A stretch of 37,306 bases of DNA. It comes from Balneolaceae bacterium. Lineage in GTDB: Bacteria; Bacteroidota; Rhodothermia; Balneolales; Balneolaceae. The translations under genes were made by a program, and so were the position numbers. This document shows positions 23,905-33,593 of this stretch, piece by piece. The DNA is taken from assembly GCA_007127745.1 (NCBI GenBank), contig SKYV01000117.1, positions 1-37,306 of the forward strand, given 5' to 3'. Below the pieces are notes generated by a model that was not told where the DNA came from, did not search any database, and saw only the letters and a program-made list of their open reading frames with translations. The stretch's first letter is position 1, and every line of letters starts with the position of its first letter.

Positions 23905-25599
23905 TTAACCTTTGGAACTTGTACTTACCCTGTATGGTCCAGGCAGACGCTTGAACCAGATTTTACCGTCTGACATTGCATAAAAACGATCGGCCATGTT
24001 TAGTCTGCTCTTGTCGTGGGTGATGTGGAGCACGGTTTTATCTTTTGTCAGTTCAGAGACAGACTCCGAGATCTCATCGGCCATGGCGCGGCCCAGGTTC
24101 GAGAGAGGTTCATCCAGTATCCAGATGGGTGTGTCTTTCAGCAGTGCCCGGGCGATGGCTACCCTCTGACGCTCCCCGCCGCTTAGCCGCAGACCCAGCT
24201 CTCCAACCTGTGTATCCAGCCCGTTTGGAAGTTTGGCAAATGCATCATCAAACCGGACGGCAGTCAGTGCTTCAATCAAGTCGCGGTCGGTGGCATCGGG
24301 ATTGGCAATCAGCAGATTGTTTCGGAGCGAGGTGTTGAAAAGGCGCGTGTGCTGTCCAACCACGGAGATAAACTTCCTGACACTTGCCCCATCAGCCATG
24401 CGAATGGACTGGTCTCCAATCAGTATGTCTCCGTCATCGGGTTCAAACCATTTTACCAGTAAATGGGCGATGGTGCTTTTGCCGCTGCCCGATGGCCCGG
24501 TTAAAAGTACGTGTTCTCCTGCACCGATTACCAGGTCGATGTGTCTGAGGACCCGGTCTTTGTTGTAGCTGAACGAAACGTTCATCATTGAAATGGAGGC
24601 GTCCTGAGGTTTAAAAACAGTGGTCAGTTTTTTGGGTTTTTCATCTGCTTTCACAGACGTTATGTCATCCAGCCGTTCGGCCGATTCCCTTGTTTCGTAA
24701 GCGTGCTGAACCGCATTTCCAATCTGCTCGAACGCCTCAAACGCCGTAAATACCCCGAGTACAACCGCCACCATTAGCAGGCCGCTCAATTCTCCGGATA
24801 AAACGAGTGGAAGCAATATCAGGAATGATGCCGGCAGGGATGCGTGGCTGACAGCGGTATAAAACCCCGATTCAAGGCTGAATGCTTTGGTGCGCCGTTT
24901 TTGTATATCCGATATATTTTCAATGGCTTTTTCCCCTTCGGCCATCCAGTTTTTGTGGCTGCCGGAATGAAGCAGGTCGGACGCACCCTGAACATGATCG
25001 TTCATAAACTGGCTTAAACCGGCAAAGTCATCGGCCAGATGATCGGTGATATCCCCGGCTTTTTTTCGGATGAGAAACGGAATAGCAAACACATTGATTA
25101 CCATCAGCAGCAGGATGGCCGCAGATAGCGTGAGCGAAAACCAGGCAGTGACGACTGTAGTCAAAAGGATAAAAAAGAGTGCAGAAAAAGCAGGAGAAAT
25201 TACTCTCAGGTAGAACTCCTGAAGCTGATCCACATCGTCTGAAAACCGGCTGAGCAGATCTCCCGACCGGTAACGGATGGCTTTTGCCGGCAGAACGGGT
25301 TCGACTGCATTGTAGAAACCGACCCGCAATTTCTGAAGAATTCTGAACGTAAGATCATGTGAAAAGAGCCGTTCGGTATAGCGGAACACTGCCCTTGAAA
25401 TACCGAAAAAGCGCACAGCAACAAGAATCAGGATCATGTCTAAAATGGGTGGCTGCAGGGCTGCCCAGGTAATCAGGTAACCGGAAGCCGCAATCAGCCC
25501 CACTCCGGCAAGAATGGTGAGCAGTACAAAAAACAGGCTGAGGGAAACCCGCCCTTTAAAACGGTGAAGCTCTGATATGATTTTTTTCAGTATATTCAT
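23905..25599 (-). CDS. cydC: ABC exporter subunit CydC (thiol reductant exporter)
   Basis: CydC is one half of the CydDC exporter, which sends cysteine/glutathione-type thiols to the periplasm and is needed to assemble cytochrome bd. The protein is 564 residues. An N-terminal six-helix transmembrane domain (about 1-310) is followed by the ATPase domain: Walker A LTGPSGSGKST at about 365, signature LRLSGGERQRVAIARAL at about 478, and Walker B PIWILDEPLSNL at about 500. The D-loop after Walker B reads SNLG instead of the usual xxLD. It is the last cyd gene, and its ATG overlaps the cydD stop by 4 bp. Assignment as CydC rather than a generic exporter rests on the operon. Confidence 0.93.
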   Translation of the reverse strand: MNILKKIISELHRFKGRVSLSLFFVLLTILAGVGLIAASGYLITWAALQPPILDMILILVAVRFFGISRAVFRYTERLFSHDLTFRILQKLRVGFYNAVEPVLPAKAIRYRSGDLLSRFSDDVDQLQEFYLRVISPAFSALFFILLTTVVTAWFSLTLSAAILLLMVINVFAIPFLIRKKAGDITDHLADDFAGLSQFMNDHVQGASDLLHSGSHKNWMAEGEKAIENISDIQKRRTKAFSLESGFYTAVSHASLPASFLILLPLVLSGELSGLLMVAVVLGVFTAFEAFEQIGNAVQHAYETRESAERLDDITSVKADEKPKKLTTVFKPQDASISMMNVSFSYNKDRVLRHIDLVIGAGEHVLLTGPSGSGKSTIAHLLVKWFEPDDGDILIGDQSIRMADGASVRKFISVVGQHTRLFNTSLRNNLLIANPDATDRDLIEALTAVRFDDAFAKLPNGLDTQVGELGLRLSGGERQRVAIARALLKDTPIWILDEPLSNLGRAMADEISESVSELTKDKTVLHITHDKSRLNMADRFYAMSDGKIWFKRLPGPYRVSTSSKG

Positions 25600-27347
25600 T
25601 GGAGCCTCTCAGGGTCGAATATCAGTTCATCCTTGAGGCCGGGAAGCAGCCGGTCAGGCTCTCCGGATTCCACAATCACACCATTTTTTATGACCGACAG
25701 ACGGTCTGATGCCAGTACAGAGTGGGTGCGGTGACTCACCATCATTATAATACGGCCACGGCTGAATTCTTTTAACGACTCCATAATTTTCTCTTCGAGC
25801 TCGGTATTTAGCGATGCAGCCGGTTCATCCAGAAGAAGAATCGGAGACTGTTTTAAAAATGACCGGGCCAGAGCAATTCGTTGCCGTTCTCCGCCGCTCA
25901 GGTTCATTCCGTTTTCACCCAGCATAGTGTTGAAGCCGTCGGGCATATTCTGAATAAAATCAAACGCGTGGGCGGCACGAGCAGCTTCGGCAACTTCAAA
26001 GAGCGGCGCATCGGGGTCGCCGATTTTTATGTTTTCGGCCACACTTTTAGAAAAGAGGTGCGGAAACTGCGGCACATAGGTGATTTGATTTCTCCAAAGA
26101 TCAGGAGGGAAGTTTTCCAGCAGCCTGCCGTTGACTAAAACCGAGCCGGAGTCCGGTTCAATAAATTTACTAAGCAGATGGAGCAGAGTGGTTTTTCCTT
26201 CACCGCTTGCCCCGGTCAGTGTGTGAATTTCACCGGGATTGAGCTGAAGGTTTACGCCATTTAATACAATTTCTTCCGTGAGGGGGTAAGAGTATTCAAC
26301 CTTTTTCAGTTCGATCGTGAAGGGTGGAGAAGGTAATTTTTTTGATGCATTTGCTTGAACCGAATGTTCTTTCCGGTCTAAAAGATCAAAAAGCTGCGCT
26401 CCGGATTCAGCCCCTTCCATCCCGGCGTGATGGGCAGCCCCGAAGGTTCTGAAGGGCAGGTAAAATTCTGGCGCCAGCAACAGTACAAACATTCCGGTCT
26501 GGAAGATCATCATTCCTTCAATCAGCCTCACCCCGACTTCTACCGCAACTACGGCAGTACTGACCGATGCGGCAAGCTCCAGCACCATCCCGGACAGAAA
26601 CGCGATTTTGAGTACACGCATGGTTGTGACCCTGAAAAGACGGCTGACATTGTTGATACTGCGACCGGCATATTTTTCGCGCCCGAAAAGCTTCAGCGTG
26701 TCCATTCCCTGGATGGTGTCGAGAAAATGGGCATTCATCCGGCGCAGGGAATTCCACTGTTCATGGATTTTGTCACCCGCTTTTGTGCCGATCAGGTACA
26801 TGAAAATGGGAATCAGCGGACCTGTAATCAGAAAGACGAGGCCGGTGGGCCAGTCAACCCACATCACAAAACCGAAAATGACCACCGGTATGGTGGCCAC
26901 CTGAATGGCGGCCGGAACGTATTGGGCGAAGAAATCATCAAGCCGTTCCACACCATTTAACTGGAGAGAGATGAGGTCACCGGTTTTTTCCTGCCTGAGC
27001 CGTACAGGGCCGAGCCTGTGCAGCTTTCGGAGTATTTTTTTTCTGTATTCAGTTTTAAGCACAACAGCCAGTCTCATGCCCAGCCAGGTTCTTATCCAAA
27101 CCAGCAGTGCTCTGACCAGTATGGCTGCAACGAGAATCAGAATCCAGGGCTGCATGGCATTGGGAATCCACTCCTGAAGAAATGCAGCATCGATCAGAAT
27201 ACTCAGGCTATACATCTGTGCAAGGATAACCAGGCCGCTCAAAACCGAAACGAAAAAGATTGCCAGGATAAATCCGCGCTGATGCAGAGCATCCCTGAAA
27301 AGCCTCGATTGGGCTTCGGCCACTTTATGGGGATGCACGGATTTCAT
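25596..27347 (-). CDS. cydD: ABC exporter subunit CydD (thiol reductant exporter)
   Basis: This 583-residue protein is the partner of CydC. The membrane domain spans about residues 1-320 and begins HKVAEAQSRLFRDALHQRGFILAIFFVSVLSGLVILAQMYSLS. The ATPase domain has Walker A LTGASGEGKTTLLHLL at about 375, signature NLSGGERQRIALARSF at about 487, and Walker B ILLLDEPAASLN at about 510, whose D-loop has Asn where Asp is usual. It begins 9 bp after cydB, and its stop overlaps the cydC start by 4 bp. This is the cydABDC order seen in many bd-oxidase operons. Confidence 0.94.
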   Translation of the reverse strand: MKSVHPHKVAEAQSRLFRDALHQRGFILAIFFVSVLSGLVILAQMYSLSILIDAAFLQEWIPNAMQPWILILVAAILVRALLVWIRTWLGMRLAVVLKTEYRKKILRKLHRLGPVRLRQEKTGDLISLQLNGVERLDDFFAQYVPAAIQVATIPVVIFGFVMWVDWPTGLVFLITGPLIPIFMYLIGTKAGDKIHEQWNSLRRMNAHFLDTIQGMDTLKLFGREKYAGRSINNVSRLFRVTTMRVLKIAFLSGMVLELAASVSTAVVAVEVGVRLIEGMMIFQTGMFVLLLAPEFYLPFRTFGAAHHAGMEGAESGAQLFDLLDRKEHSVQANASKKLPSPPFTIELKKVEYSYPLTEEIVLNGVNLQLNPGEIHTLTGASGEGKTTLLHLLSKFIEPDSGSVLVNGRLLENFPPDLWRNQITYVPQFPHLFSKSVAENIKIGDPDAPLFEVAEAARAAHAFDFIQNMPDGFNTMLGENGMNLSGGERQRIALARSFLKQSPILLLDEPAASLNTELEEKIMESLKEFSRGRIIMMVSHRTHSVLASDRLSVIKNGVIVESGEPDRLLPGLKDELIFDPERLQ

Positions 27348-27356
27348 GAATATGGA

Positions 27357-28370
27357 TTAACTTGTTGGGATCGAATCTCGGGTCACTCGTTGGCGGAATA
27401 CATAGTAACTGTAGGCCTGATAGCCAAGGACGATTGGCAGAAAAATAAGTGCCACCACACTCATGATGGTCAGGGTCAGCTCACTGGAAGATGCATTGTA
27501 TACCGTCAGAGACCAGTCGATGTTTAACGTTGACGGCATTAATTTCGGAAACAGTCCTTCGAATGCCACAATGGTTCCGAAGATGATAGTACCGCCCGTT
27601 GCGGCAAACGACCAGCCAAACCGGTTTGCCCGCAGCAGAAAATATCCGGCTATAAAGCTGATGATAGCCAGCAGCGGAAGGGTTCCGGGAATCAATCCAA
27701 ATTCATCAAACAAAACGGTGTAAAGATAGCCGAGAAGGGCAAAAACCAGCAGCAAAACGCCGGAGGGAATCCAGATCATTTTGGCAACTTTTTCGGCACG
27801 TTCCATCAGCGGCCCCTCAGTTCGAAGTGTGAGGAAGATAGCCCCGTGCAGGGTAAACATGGCAGTGGAGGCAAGGCCGCCCAAAATGGCGTACGGAGAC
27901 AGCAGGCCAAACAGTCCTCCATGAAAGTTCATGTCTTCCCCGATCGGCAGCCCCATTACGATGTTGGTAAGTGCCACGCCCCAGATAAAAGCTGGAATCA
28001 GGCTTCCCCAGAAGATGAAATGGTCGGCCGTTTTTTTCCAGAACGGTTTATCCACTTTTGAGCGGAATTCAAACCCGACAGCCCTGACAATCAACGCGAG
28101 GAGAATGAGCAGAAGCGGCAGGTAAAATCCGCTGAACAGAGTGGCATACCAGTGTGGAAAGGCGGCAAACATGGCACCGCCTGCTGTAATCAGCCACACT
28201 TCGTTGGCATCCCAGAACGGGCCGATGGTATTGATGCAGACCCGGCGGTCTACATCATCCCGGCTGATAAACGGCATCAGAATGCCCACGCCAAAATCAA
28301 AACCTTCAAGAAAGAAATAGCCGATAAAGAGAACGGCAATCAGAATAAACCAGATCAGTTGAAAATCCAT
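27357..28370 (-). CDS. cydB: Cytochrome bd ubiquinol oxidase subunit II
   Basis: This 337-residue membrane protein with about eight to nine helices is the structural partner of CydA. Family hallmarks include the start LIWFILIAVLFIGYFFLEGFDFGVGIL, RRVCINTIGPFWDANEVWLITAGGAMFAAFPHWYATLFSGFY at about residues 42-83, and GFEFRSK at about 99. It is a full-length CydB. It holds no heme itself in the classical enzyme and stabilises the complex in the cytoplasmic membrane. It follows cydA by 71 bp and precedes cydD by 9 bp. Confidence 0.97.
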   Translation of the reverse strand: MDFQLIWFILIAVLFIGYFFLEGFDFGVGILMPFISRDDVDRRVCINTIGPFWDANEVWLITAGGAMFAAFPHWYATLFSGFYLPLLLILLALIVRAVGFEFRSKVDKPFWKKTADHFIFWGSLIPAFIWGVALTNIVMGLPIGEDMNFHGGLFGLLSPYAILGGLASTAMFTLHGAIFLTLRTEGPLMERAEKVAKMIWIPSGVLLLVFALLGYLYTVLFDEFGLIPGTLPLLAIISFIAGYFLLRANRFGWSFAATGGTIIFGTIVAFEGLFPKLMPSTLNIDWSLTVYNASSSELTLTIMSVVALIFLPIVLGYQAYSYYVFRQRVTRDSIPTS

Positions 28371-28441
28371 AACATTATTTAAATCATTAATTTAATTCTA
28401 TTTCAATGTGCTACTCTAAGTCGCTTTGTTCAGCACCGGTT

Positions 28442-29842
28442 TTAATACACGAATGCATCGGAGTCTTTGGAGTCATCATCCTCAGAAGCCTCTTTTTTCT
28501 TCTTGTTCTCTTTCGGAATTCCGGGCTTGGAAAATCTGATGATAAGAAAGACGGCAACGGCAGCCAGAAAACCGTAAACAAGTGTGAATGATGCCATGCT
28601 GATCCAGATGGATGTGCCGGTTACCGCCGGAGAAACCCCGTCGGCCGTTAACAGCAGCCCGTACACTACCCACGGCTGACGCCCCATTTCAGTAACAATC
28701 CACCCGGCCGTGTTGGCGATGTAGGGGAGGAAAATGAAGGCGATAGCTATTTTATGAAACCAGGTGGCGGTCTGAAGTTTATCCTTCCACCACAGAACGA
28801 GCCCGGTGATTGCCAGGAAAATAAACAGCATGCCAAGGCCCACCATAATGCGGAATCCCCAGTAAACTACAGCCACCGGTGGTATGTAACTTCCTTCACC
28901 GTGTATTTCTTCCATTTCGGCCTGAAGATCATTCATTCCCCTTACTTCCGATGTAAGATTATTGTGAGCCAGTACACTGAGCATGTAGGGCAGGCGTACT
29001 TCACGCATGGAGGTTCGGTTTTCCTGATCGATAATCGCAAATAGTGAAAAACTGGCCGGTTCTTCAGTTTCCCAAAGGCCTTCCATGGCGGCCATTTTCA
29101 TCGGCTGGCTCTGTACGGTATCCTGTGCCTGGCTGTGGCCGGTGGTTGCTGTGAGCAGAGAAGCAACCGCGGTAAATACCAGTGCAATGCGTGCAGATTT
29201 TTGAAAAATCTCTTTTTGATTACCCCGCAACATCATCCAGGCGCTGATACCGAGCACAAACAATCCGCCCGTGACGAATCCAGCAATAATGGTATGCGGC
29301 ATCTGAACCAGCAGTCGTTCATTCAGCAGAATGGCAACAAAATCGGTCAGTTCTGCCCGGCCGCCTACAATATGATACCCGACCGGTACCTGCATCCAGG
29401 AATTGGCCATCAAAATCCAGATGGCCGACAGGTTGGAGGCAATGGCCACAAGCCAGATACAGAGCAGGTGCACTCCTTTTTTCAGTCGGTTCCAGCCAAA
29501 AATCCAGAGCCCCAGAAAGGTTGATTCCAGGAAGAAGGCCATCAGGGCTTCAATGGCCAGAGGAATCCCGAAAATATCACCCACAAACCGGGAATATTCA
29601 CTCCAGTTCATGCCAAACTGAAATTCCTGCACTATTCCTGTAACCACTCCCAGAGTAAAAACAATGATAAAGAGCTTGCCAAAATACTTGGTTAGTTTTT
29701 TATATGCCGTATCTCCGGTGCGGTACCAAAAGGTTTGCATGATGGCGACAAGAACCGAAAGGCCGAGTGTTAAGGGAACAAAAATGAAGTGATAAATCGT
29801 GGTAATGCCGAATTGCCAGCGGGCTAAATCTAATTCTTCCAT
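28442..29842 (-). CDS. cydA: Cytochrome bd ubiquinol oxidase subunit I
   Basis: This 466-residue catalytic subunit oxidises quinol and reduces oxygen to water without proton pumping, with very high oxygen affinity. Heme ligands are visible: a His in TTIYHFIFVPLTLG at about residue 18 (heme b595/d end), the His in LLVQMPHTIIAGF at about 183 and the Met in IVTEMGRQPWVVYG at about 384 (heme b558). The quinol loop has QPMKMAAMEGLW at about 246, with the Lys/Glu pair of the family. The loop is short, so this is an S-type rather than L-type CydA. The C-terminal tail is lysine-rich then acidic (ENKKKKEASEDDDSKDSD). It heads the cydABDC operon. Confidence 0.97.
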   Translation of the reverse strand: MEELDLARWQFGITTIYHFIFVPLTLGLSVLVAIMQTFWYRTGDTAYKKLTKYFGKLFIIVFTLGVVTGIVQEFQFGMNWSEYSRFVGDIFGIPLAIEALMAFFLESTFLGLWIFGWNRLKKGVHLLCIWLVAIASNLSAIWILMANSWMQVPVGYHIVGGRAELTDFVAILLNERLLVQMPHTIIAGFVTGGLFVLGISAWMMLRGNQKEIFQKSARIALVFTAVASLLTATTGHSQAQDTVQSQPMKMAAMEGLWETEEPASFSLFAIIDQENRTSMREVRLPYMLSVLAHNNLTSEVRGMNDLQAEMEEIHGEGSYIPPVAVVYWGFRIMVGLGMLFIFLAITGLVLWWKDKLQTATWFHKIAIAFIFLPYIANTAGWIVTEMGRQPWVVYGLLLTADGVSPAVTGTSIWISMASFTLVYGFLAAVAVFLIIRFSKPGIPKENKKKKEASEDDDSKDSDAFVY

Positions 29843-30042
29843 GTGGTCCGTTAAAGTTCAATTTCGTTGACAAAAGAATCTTACTGAATGTTACAGCGGG
29901 TTTATGAACTTCGTGTTAAATCACGGAAATTATTCGTTTTTTGAATATGCAGACCGAGTATCTGTAACACTTCCAATGAGTAACTTCGGTTTATTATGGC
30001 GAGATGCCTCTGCGATTTGGATCATCATCTTTTCCCAAAGTT

Positions 30043-30051
30043 TGTTATAAT
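30043..30051 (+). promoter_or_regulatory. Extended -10 (TGTTATAAT) upstream of the penicillin acylase gene
   Basis: TGTTATAAT matches the extended -10 form TGnTATAAT and ends 28 bp before the preferred ATG at 30080. No good -35 hexamer lies at 17 bp, but extended -10 promoters may lack one. The Bacteroidota consensus differs (TAnnTTTG), so this is only a candidate. Confidence 0.3.
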
Positions 30052-30079
30052 GGCCATTTTGCAAACATGCCCAGCTCGA

Positions 30080-32506
30080 ATGAATAGAAAATTATCACTC
30101 CTTATCGTTCTTCTTGTCACCGCAAGTATTTTGTTTCTCTTCTCTCGGCCGATAGGCCCATTGCCACCGTTAGGCACATTTTTTCATCCCGTTCAGGGTT
30201 TTTGGGCCAATGCAGAAATCAGAGAACGTTCCGGAACAATTCAAATCCCGTCAGAAAATATTTCCGAACCGGTAGAAGTTTACTTTGATGAACGGGGAGT
30301 TCCTCACATTTTCGCTCAGAATGATGACGATCTCTATTTTGCCCAGGGTTATATAACGGCACGAGACAGGCTCTTTCAAATGGAACTCCAGATCCGTGCT
30401 GCCGGAGGGAAACTTTCGGAGTGGCTTGGGCCGGATATGATAGAATATGACCGGAATCAGCGGCGTCTCGGGTTGCTGTACGGAGCTGAACGGGCAATAG
30501 AAGCCATTGAGCAGGATGAAGTGATAAAAAATGCGCTGAAGTCTTATGCCGATGGGATAAATGCTTTTGCAGAAACCCTGACATACGAAACCTTGCCGTT
30601 GGAATACAAAATTCTGGATATGGAGCCCGGCCGCTGGGAACCGCTCAATACCGCACTGCTGCTGAAATATATGACTCAAATGCTTGCAGGCCATAATCAG
30701 GATGTGCGGACAAGCAATGCACTTGCCCATTTTGGCGAAGAGTTTGTGAACCGGTTTTTGAGTACACGCTCATCGCTGATGGATCCCGTAATTCCTCCCG
30801 GCTCCCCCTGGGAATTTGAACCGATCCCGGCCGAAAAACCGGAAGAACTTTTTTTACCCGGATTTACCGACAACATTGAATTGTGGCAGCCCAATCCGCT
30901 GAACGGCAGCAATAACTGGGTGGTGGATGGTTCTAAAACGAATGCCGGATATCCGATACTTTCAAACGATATGCACCTGGGAATGACAATGCCCGCCATC
31001 TGGTACGAAGTTCAGCTCCACACTCCCGATCATAATGTGTATGGCGTGAGCCTGCAGGGCACCCCCGCGGTGATTGTCGGTTTTAATGAACATATTGCCT
31101 GGGGCTCAACAAATACCGGCTGGGATGTGATGGACTGGTACGAAATTACGTTTCGGGACGAAAACCGGCAGGAATATCTGCATGACGGTGAATGGCTGCC
31201 TGTCTCTGAGCGGGTTGAAATCATCAATGTAAAAGGGGCTGAAGCTGTACGGGATACCATTCTGTTTACCCATCACGGTCCGGTTTACGAAACAGGGCAG
31301 GAAACACCGGTTTCGCAAACCATACAGCGCGATCATGCACTGAGATGGATTGCACACGACCCCTCCAACGATCTCAGAACGTTTTATGAACTGAACCGGG
31401 CCCGAAATTATGACGATTTTCGTGAGGCTTTTCGTCACTATCAGGCGCCTGCCCAGAATATGAATTATGCCGGAACCGATGGCAATATTGCCATGCAAAC
31501 GGGAGGAAAGTTTCCGGTAAAATGGGAGTACCAGGGGCGAAGTGTCGGCGACGGCTCTGATTCTCGATACGACTGGCAGGAATTTATTCCATTTGAACAA
31601 AACCCCTATTCACTGAATCCCGGACGTGGATTTTTAAGCGCAGCAAACCAGTATCCGGCCGATGTGGATTATCCGTACTACCTGGGAGATTTTTTTGCGC
31701 CATACGAACGGGGAAGGAGAATCAACGATCTTTTGCATGAGATGGAGAACATCACAATAGAAGATTTTAAAACCATGCTGATGGATAATTTCAGCTACCA
31801 TGCATATAATTTGCTGCCGGTTTTGCTTCAGCGAACCGACACCTCGGAGCTGAATGAATCAGAACGTGAGTTGTTCGGGATGCTTGGCGACTGGAATTAT
31901 TGGAATGACGGTGAAAAAATTGAACCGTCCGTTTTCAGAGCCTGGTGGAGTGAAATATACAGTGCCATCTGGGACAATAAATACGATACAGAATATCCCA
32001 TGCGCCGGCCAACCAGAGATATTACACTGGATCTGATTATGGAAGATCCCGATTCTCATTGGTTCAACAATATCCAGACCGACACAACGGAAACACTGGA
32101 TGACCTGGTATTGATGTCGTTCAAAAGCGCCGTTGAAGAGTTGACCGGACGATATGGTGACCCCGGAGAAACCTGGCAGTGGGGATATGTGAACAACACC
32201 AATCTGAATCATATTGCCCAGATCCCCGGATTGGGTGTAATGAATGTATTTACCGGCGGCGGGCCCGAATCGATTAATGCAATATTTGGAAGCCATGGCC
32301 CGTCGTGGCGAATGCTCGTGGAGCTCGATCCTGATGGCGTACGGGGTTACGGGGTTTATCCCGGTGGACAGAGCGGCAATCCGGGCTCAAAAACCTTCGA
32401 TGAGTTTGTCGAAACCTGGCGTGCCGGTGAATTGTATGAGCTGAAATTTCTGAGTGAAGTTCCGGAATTCGGCGAAGATTTCTTGTTGGTAATACGGTTT
32501 GATTAA
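30080..32506 (+). CDS. Penicillin acylase family N-terminal nucleophile hydrolase
   Basis: About 808 residues from ATG 30080 (MNRKLSLLIVLLVTASILFLF, a signal/anchor helix). The ORF-track start at 29996 adds 28 unconserved residues and would bury this signal. The alpha chain has FDERGVPHIFAQNDDDLYFAQGYITARDRLFQMEL, the family hallmark. Maturation is expected at GS in LNGSNNWVVDG, making Ser277 the beta-chain nucleophile, followed by SNDMHLGMTMPAIWYEV and NEHIAWGSTN. Such enzymes self-cleave in the periplasm and hydrolyse amide bonds of penicillins, acyl-homoserine lactones or other N-acyl compounds; the substrate here is unknown. It is divergent from cydA and is followed 79 bp downstream by the amidoligase gene. 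Confidence 0.93.
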   Translation: MNRKLSLLIVLLVTASILFLFSRPIGPLPPLGTFFHPVQGFWANAEIRERSGTIQIPSENISEPVEVYFDERGVPHIFAQNDDDLYFAQGYITARDRLFQMELQIRAAGGKLSEWLGPDMIEYDRNQRRLGLLYGAERAIEAIEQDEVIKNALKSYADGINAFAETLTYETLPLEYKILDMEPGRWEPLNTALLLKYMTQMLAGHNQDVRTSNALAHFGEEFVNRFLSTRSSLMDPVIPPGSPWEFEPIPAEKPEELFLPGFTDNIELWQPNPLNGSNNWVVDGSKTNAGYPILSNDMHLGMTMPAIWYEVQLHTPDHNVYGVSLQGTPAVIVGFNEHIAWGSTNTGWDVMDWYEITFRDENRQEYLHDGEWLPVSERVEIINVKGAEAVRDTILFTHHGPVYETGQETPVSQTIQRDHALRWIAHDPSNDLRTFYELNRARNYDDFREAFRHYQAPAQNMNYAGTDGNIAMQTGGKFPVKWEYQGRSVGDGSDSRYDWQEFIPFEQNPYSLNPGRGFLSAANQYPADVDYPYYLGDFFAPYERGRRINDLLHEMENITIEDFKTMLMDNFSYHAYNLLPVLLQRTDTSELNESERELFGMLGDWNYWNDGEKIEPSVFRAWWSEIYSAIWDNKYDTEYPMRRPTRDITLDLIMEDPDSHWFNNIQTDTTETLDDLVLMSFKSAVEELTGRYGDPGETWQWGYVNNTNLNHIAQIPGLGVMNVFTGGGPESINAIFGSHGPSWRMLVELDPDGVRGYGVYPGGQSGNPGSKTFDEFVETWRAGELYELKFLSEVPEFGEDFLLVIRFD

Positions 32507-32524
32507 TCCCACAATAGTGATTGG

Positions 32525-32543
32525 TCCAAAGATAATTTTTGGA
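32525..32543 (+). repeat. Weak hairpin between the acylase and amidoligase genes
   Basis: TCCAAA-gataatt-TTTGGA (32525-32543) is a perfect 6-bp stem of low GC, followed by an A/T-rich but not T-only stretch. It could attenuate read-through from the acylase gene, but is too weak to call a terminator. Confidence 0.25.
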
Positions 32544-32585
32544 TTAAATTATTTAGAAAGAATTAGCTTTTAAAGCCTGAAAAGA

Positions 32586-33593
32586 ATGAGAATTGAACGA
32601 TTCAAATTCCCGCCTGTTAAAATAAATTCTGCGGGAGAGCAACGCAGTGTAGGGTACGAATTTGAATTTACCGGTGTAGATATGGAAGAAGTGGCCTTGA
32701 TAATCACAGATCTGTATGGCGGATCGGTTGTGAAAAAAACCGCTTATCTGTTTGAGATTCAGAATACGGCTTGTGGCACCTTCAAACTGGAGCTCGATGC
32801 ACAGCTTTTGCGGGATAAGAAATACGAAAAAATGCTCAAATCTGTAGGTATTGATCTCAATAAATTCAGGAAAAAAGATACCATGGAAGACTCCATCCGC
32901 GATATGGCGTCTGCCATTGTGCCATTCGAGATTATTACGCCACCGGTCAGGCTTTCAGCCATGAAGGTTCTGAACAAACTGGTTGATGCGCTCCGTGAAC
33001 ACAAGGCAAAAGGTACGGGGAGTTCGGTGCTCTATGCATTTGGCCTTCATTTGAATCCCGAAATTCCGGATAAAAGTATCGAAAGTTTGCTGAACCATCT
33101 GCGGGCCTATGTGATGCTCGACCCGTGGATTCGCCGGGACGCTGACATCAACATCAGCCGGCGATTAACACCGTTCATTAACGAGTATGAAGAGGAGTAC
33201 ATTCAGCACATCCTCAATCCGGATTACCGGCCGAACCTGGAAAAATTGATACGCGATTACTTCAAATATGATAACTCCCGAAATCGTCCACTCGACATGC
33301 TGCCTGTATTTATGCATCTCAATGAAGAGCTGACAACAAGCCTGATTAAAGATACCATCACCTCATCCCGGCCAACCTATCATTACAGGCTGCCAAATTG
33401 TTCACTCGAAGATGAAAACTGGACCCTGGCCGCTGAATGGAACCGTTGGGTGTTGGTAGAGAAAATGGCGGCCGATGAAAAGGTTTTGAATCAATATTCA
33501 AGAGCCTGGCTGAAAATGCGAAAAGACACCCTGATCGGGTTTGAAAACAAATGGGTTGAACTGATGAACCGGTGGGTGAAAAATGCCGTTTAA
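32586..33593 (+). CDS. Putative amidoligase (Amidoligase_2-like, GS fold)
   Basis: This 335-residue protein resembles the glutamine-synthetase-like amidoligase family. The first strand motif VGYEFEFTG at about residue 22 matches the GxExEf signature, where acidic residues bind Mg-ATP. FEIITPPVRLSAMKVLNKLVDALREHKAKGTGSSVLYAFGLHLNPEI (about 114-160) matches the later EivTPP and G-x-H-x-x motifs. The rest is helical, with basic clusters (RNRPLDML). The family is predicted to form peptide-type amide bonds at the expense of ATP, with unknown substrates, and is recurrently found next to glutamine amidotransferase genes. Here the next gene is exactly such a protein, overlapping by 11 bp. I could not check Pfam; this call rests on motifs and context. 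Confidence 0.7.
   Translation: MRIERFKFPPVKINSAGEQRSVGYEFEFTGVDMEEVALIITDLYGGSVVKKTAYLFEIQNTACGTFKLELDAQLLRDKKYEKMLKSVGIDLNKFRKKDTMEDSIRDMASAIVPFEIITPPVRLSAMKVLNKLVDALREHKAKGTGSSVLYAFGLHLNPEIPDKSIESLLNHLRAYVMLDPWIRRDADINISRRLTPFINEYEEEYIQHILNPDYRPNLEKLIRDYFKYDNSRNRPLDMLPVFMHLNEELTTSLIKDTITSSRPTYHYRLPNCSLEDENWTLAAEWNRWVLVEKMAADEKVLNQYSRAWLKMRKDTLIGFENKWVELMNRWVKNAV

Noticed and set aside
23570-23908. 112-aa ORF containing repeated WRKR-VCA segments
   Set aside because: The repeats come from the REP-like palindromes it crosses; no start signal or family features.
26427-26960. 177-aa plus-strand ORF with a His/Gln/Asn-rich composition
   Set aside because: It is antisense to cydD, and the composition is a by-product of the reverse complement.
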